Assembly (NCBI RefSeq): GCF_024679245.1
Contig: NC_090174.1
Span: 46,148,688-46,212,687 of the forward strand
DNA: 64,000 nucleotides
From: Pseudorasbora parva
Lineage: Eukaryota > Chordata > Actinopteri > Cypriniformes > Gobionidae
Direction of reading: 5' to 3'
Part shown: piece by piece, positions 63,133-64,000 of the stretch
Position numbering within the stretch: the stretch's first letter is position 1
Layout: the number at the start of each line of letters is the position of its first letter
Notes under the pieces: generated by a model
Databases searched by the model: none
Seen by the model: only the letters and a program-made list of their open reading frames with translations
What the model was told of the DNA's origin: nothing
Translations under genes and position numbers: made by a program

Positions 63133-63609
63133 CAGGGGTAGGCAAGTTTGGTCCTTGAGAGCTGATGTCGTGCAGAGTTTAGCTCCTACTCCACTAAGCC
63201 ACCATAGTATAAAACTCATGGCTCCCAGCATGCATTGCAGCATTAATTATGTCACCACTGTTGAGATTCATATGCTGATTCTTGATATATGTGTTCATCA
63301 TAACTTTTTTACCTGTAAAAAGTATTTACAAACCTAAAATCAGAATGTCTGATCTGTGGCAAGAAGTATTGTTTTTGAAGTTGTAGTATTTATTTTTTTG
63401 TCAGTGATGAGATTAATCAAATATTTTTCTTCATGATAATTTTTTTTTATGGTTTAAACAGATTATGTGTTTTGTTAACACTCTAATAAAAAGCACAAAC
63501 TAACATAAGAGTCAAATTGCCCAACTTAAGGAAACACTGGTCACCATAATGGTGACCAAACATGGATCCGGACTCTGCAGGACAGCGACTCTGAACTTGC
63601 CTACCCCTG
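63133..63609. mobile_element. Non-autonomous hAT-type element
   Basis: CAGGGGTAGGCAAGTT and AACTTGCCTACCCCTG are perfect 16-bp inverted ends, 477 bp apart. Flanking octamers CTCTAAGT (63125-63132) and CTCTATAG (63610-63617) agree at six of eight positions, as in an ageing 8-bp duplication. Confidence 0.88.
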
Positions 63610-63617
63610 CTCTATAG

Positions 63618-64000
63618 AGCAAAACAATGGTATAATTGTACCCTAAGGACCAATTGTGTACCTTTAAAGATACAGTTATTGAATACCCTCTGGACTGCCA
63701 ACACTGAACATCACGTGTAATGAAATGTTCTATTTAGTTTGTAGTTATTTAAATCTCAGGACTAAAACATAAGCATTAGTTTGAGGATTATTTGAGGAAT
63801 TATAATTGAATGAAAACCATTTATTTAAGTTAATCTAAAGCCATTCATTCAAGTTAAATGAACACCATTGATTCTAGTTAGTTGTATGGTGGGTTCTTTT
63901 ATGTTTTACTTTCTTCAGTCACGTGGAAACACTATCCATGATTGAATTATGTTCAGCTAAAGAGCTATATTTTGAGTGTATGGTAAGTAAATATAACATA
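63618..64000. other. Intergenic/intronic end of window
   Basis: TTGTACCCTAAGGACCAATTGTGTACCTTTAAAG is a scrap of the GGTACA MITE family. Nothing else seen. Confidence 0.35.

Noticed and set aside
59641..64000. Exon 1 of mtnr1c
   Set aside because: No minus-strand TM1-encoding segment with a donor at the expected phase was found; probably beyond the right edge.

Overview
This is a gene-poor, repeat-dense stretch of a ray-finned fish nuclear genome, most likely a cyprinid (carp/minnow family). The evidence is fish-like coding exons with canonical GT-AG introns, a 5S-rRNA-derived SINE of the zebrafish SINE3 type, Tc1/mariner and hAT relics, several TTAA-flanked MITEs, L2-like LINE tails and many long dinucleotide microsatellites. 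No bacterial, plasmid or phage feature is present.

Two protein-coding genes can be supported firmly, both on the minus strand near the right end. (1) vma21, the V-ATPase assembly chaperone, is complete: three coding exons within 50879-51647, encoding 103 residues. (2) The large second coding exon of a melatonin receptor lies at 58751-59640. It has a conserved phase-1 acceptor, the NRY and NAxxY hallmarks of the family and a short C-tail. The adjacent pair matches human GPR50-VMA21 on Xq28, so the receptor is best called mtnr1c (Mel1c), the ortholog of mammalian GPR50. Its first exon was not found and is probably beyond position 64000. Two further CpG-richer islands end in good minus-strand splice donors (15456 and 39691) and may be first exons of unidentified genes that continue leftwards.

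Layout: 1-930 is a CGCGAAT-rich foldback element. 1971-2618 is a MITE. 2980-4556 is a nearly full-length but broken Tc1-like transposon. 5220-5790 is a decayed periodic repeat. 6.3-13.2 kb holds microsatellites, dispersed repeats and a decayed LINE. 14.0-17.9 kb holds the first candidate promoter island between two inverted repeat copies. 20.2-21.3 kb is a TTAA MITE carrying a nested SINE3. 22.6-23.8 kb is a mosaic of MITE, mariner-like and LINE pieces. 25-35 kb holds palindromic MITEs, a RecQ-like helicase fragment and CA-rich repeats. 38.1-41.4 kb holds a second SINE3 and the second candidate promoter island, which is split by a hAT-type element with a perfect 8-bp target duplication. 44.3-48.3 kb holds three copies of one MITE family and a second RecQ-like fragment. 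49.4-51.9 kb holds a tiny hAT element and vma21. 52-58 kb holds a foldback repeat, a Tc1 fragment and two TTAA elements sharing one TTAA. 58.7-64 kb holds the mtnr1c exon, a large palindromic element in its intron, a LINE tail and a hAT element.

No previously undescribed molecular system is evident. The notable points are the vma21-mtnr1c synteny, the short-tailed Mel1c, a candidate CLEAR/E-box in vma21 and unusually clear transposon insertion signatures.
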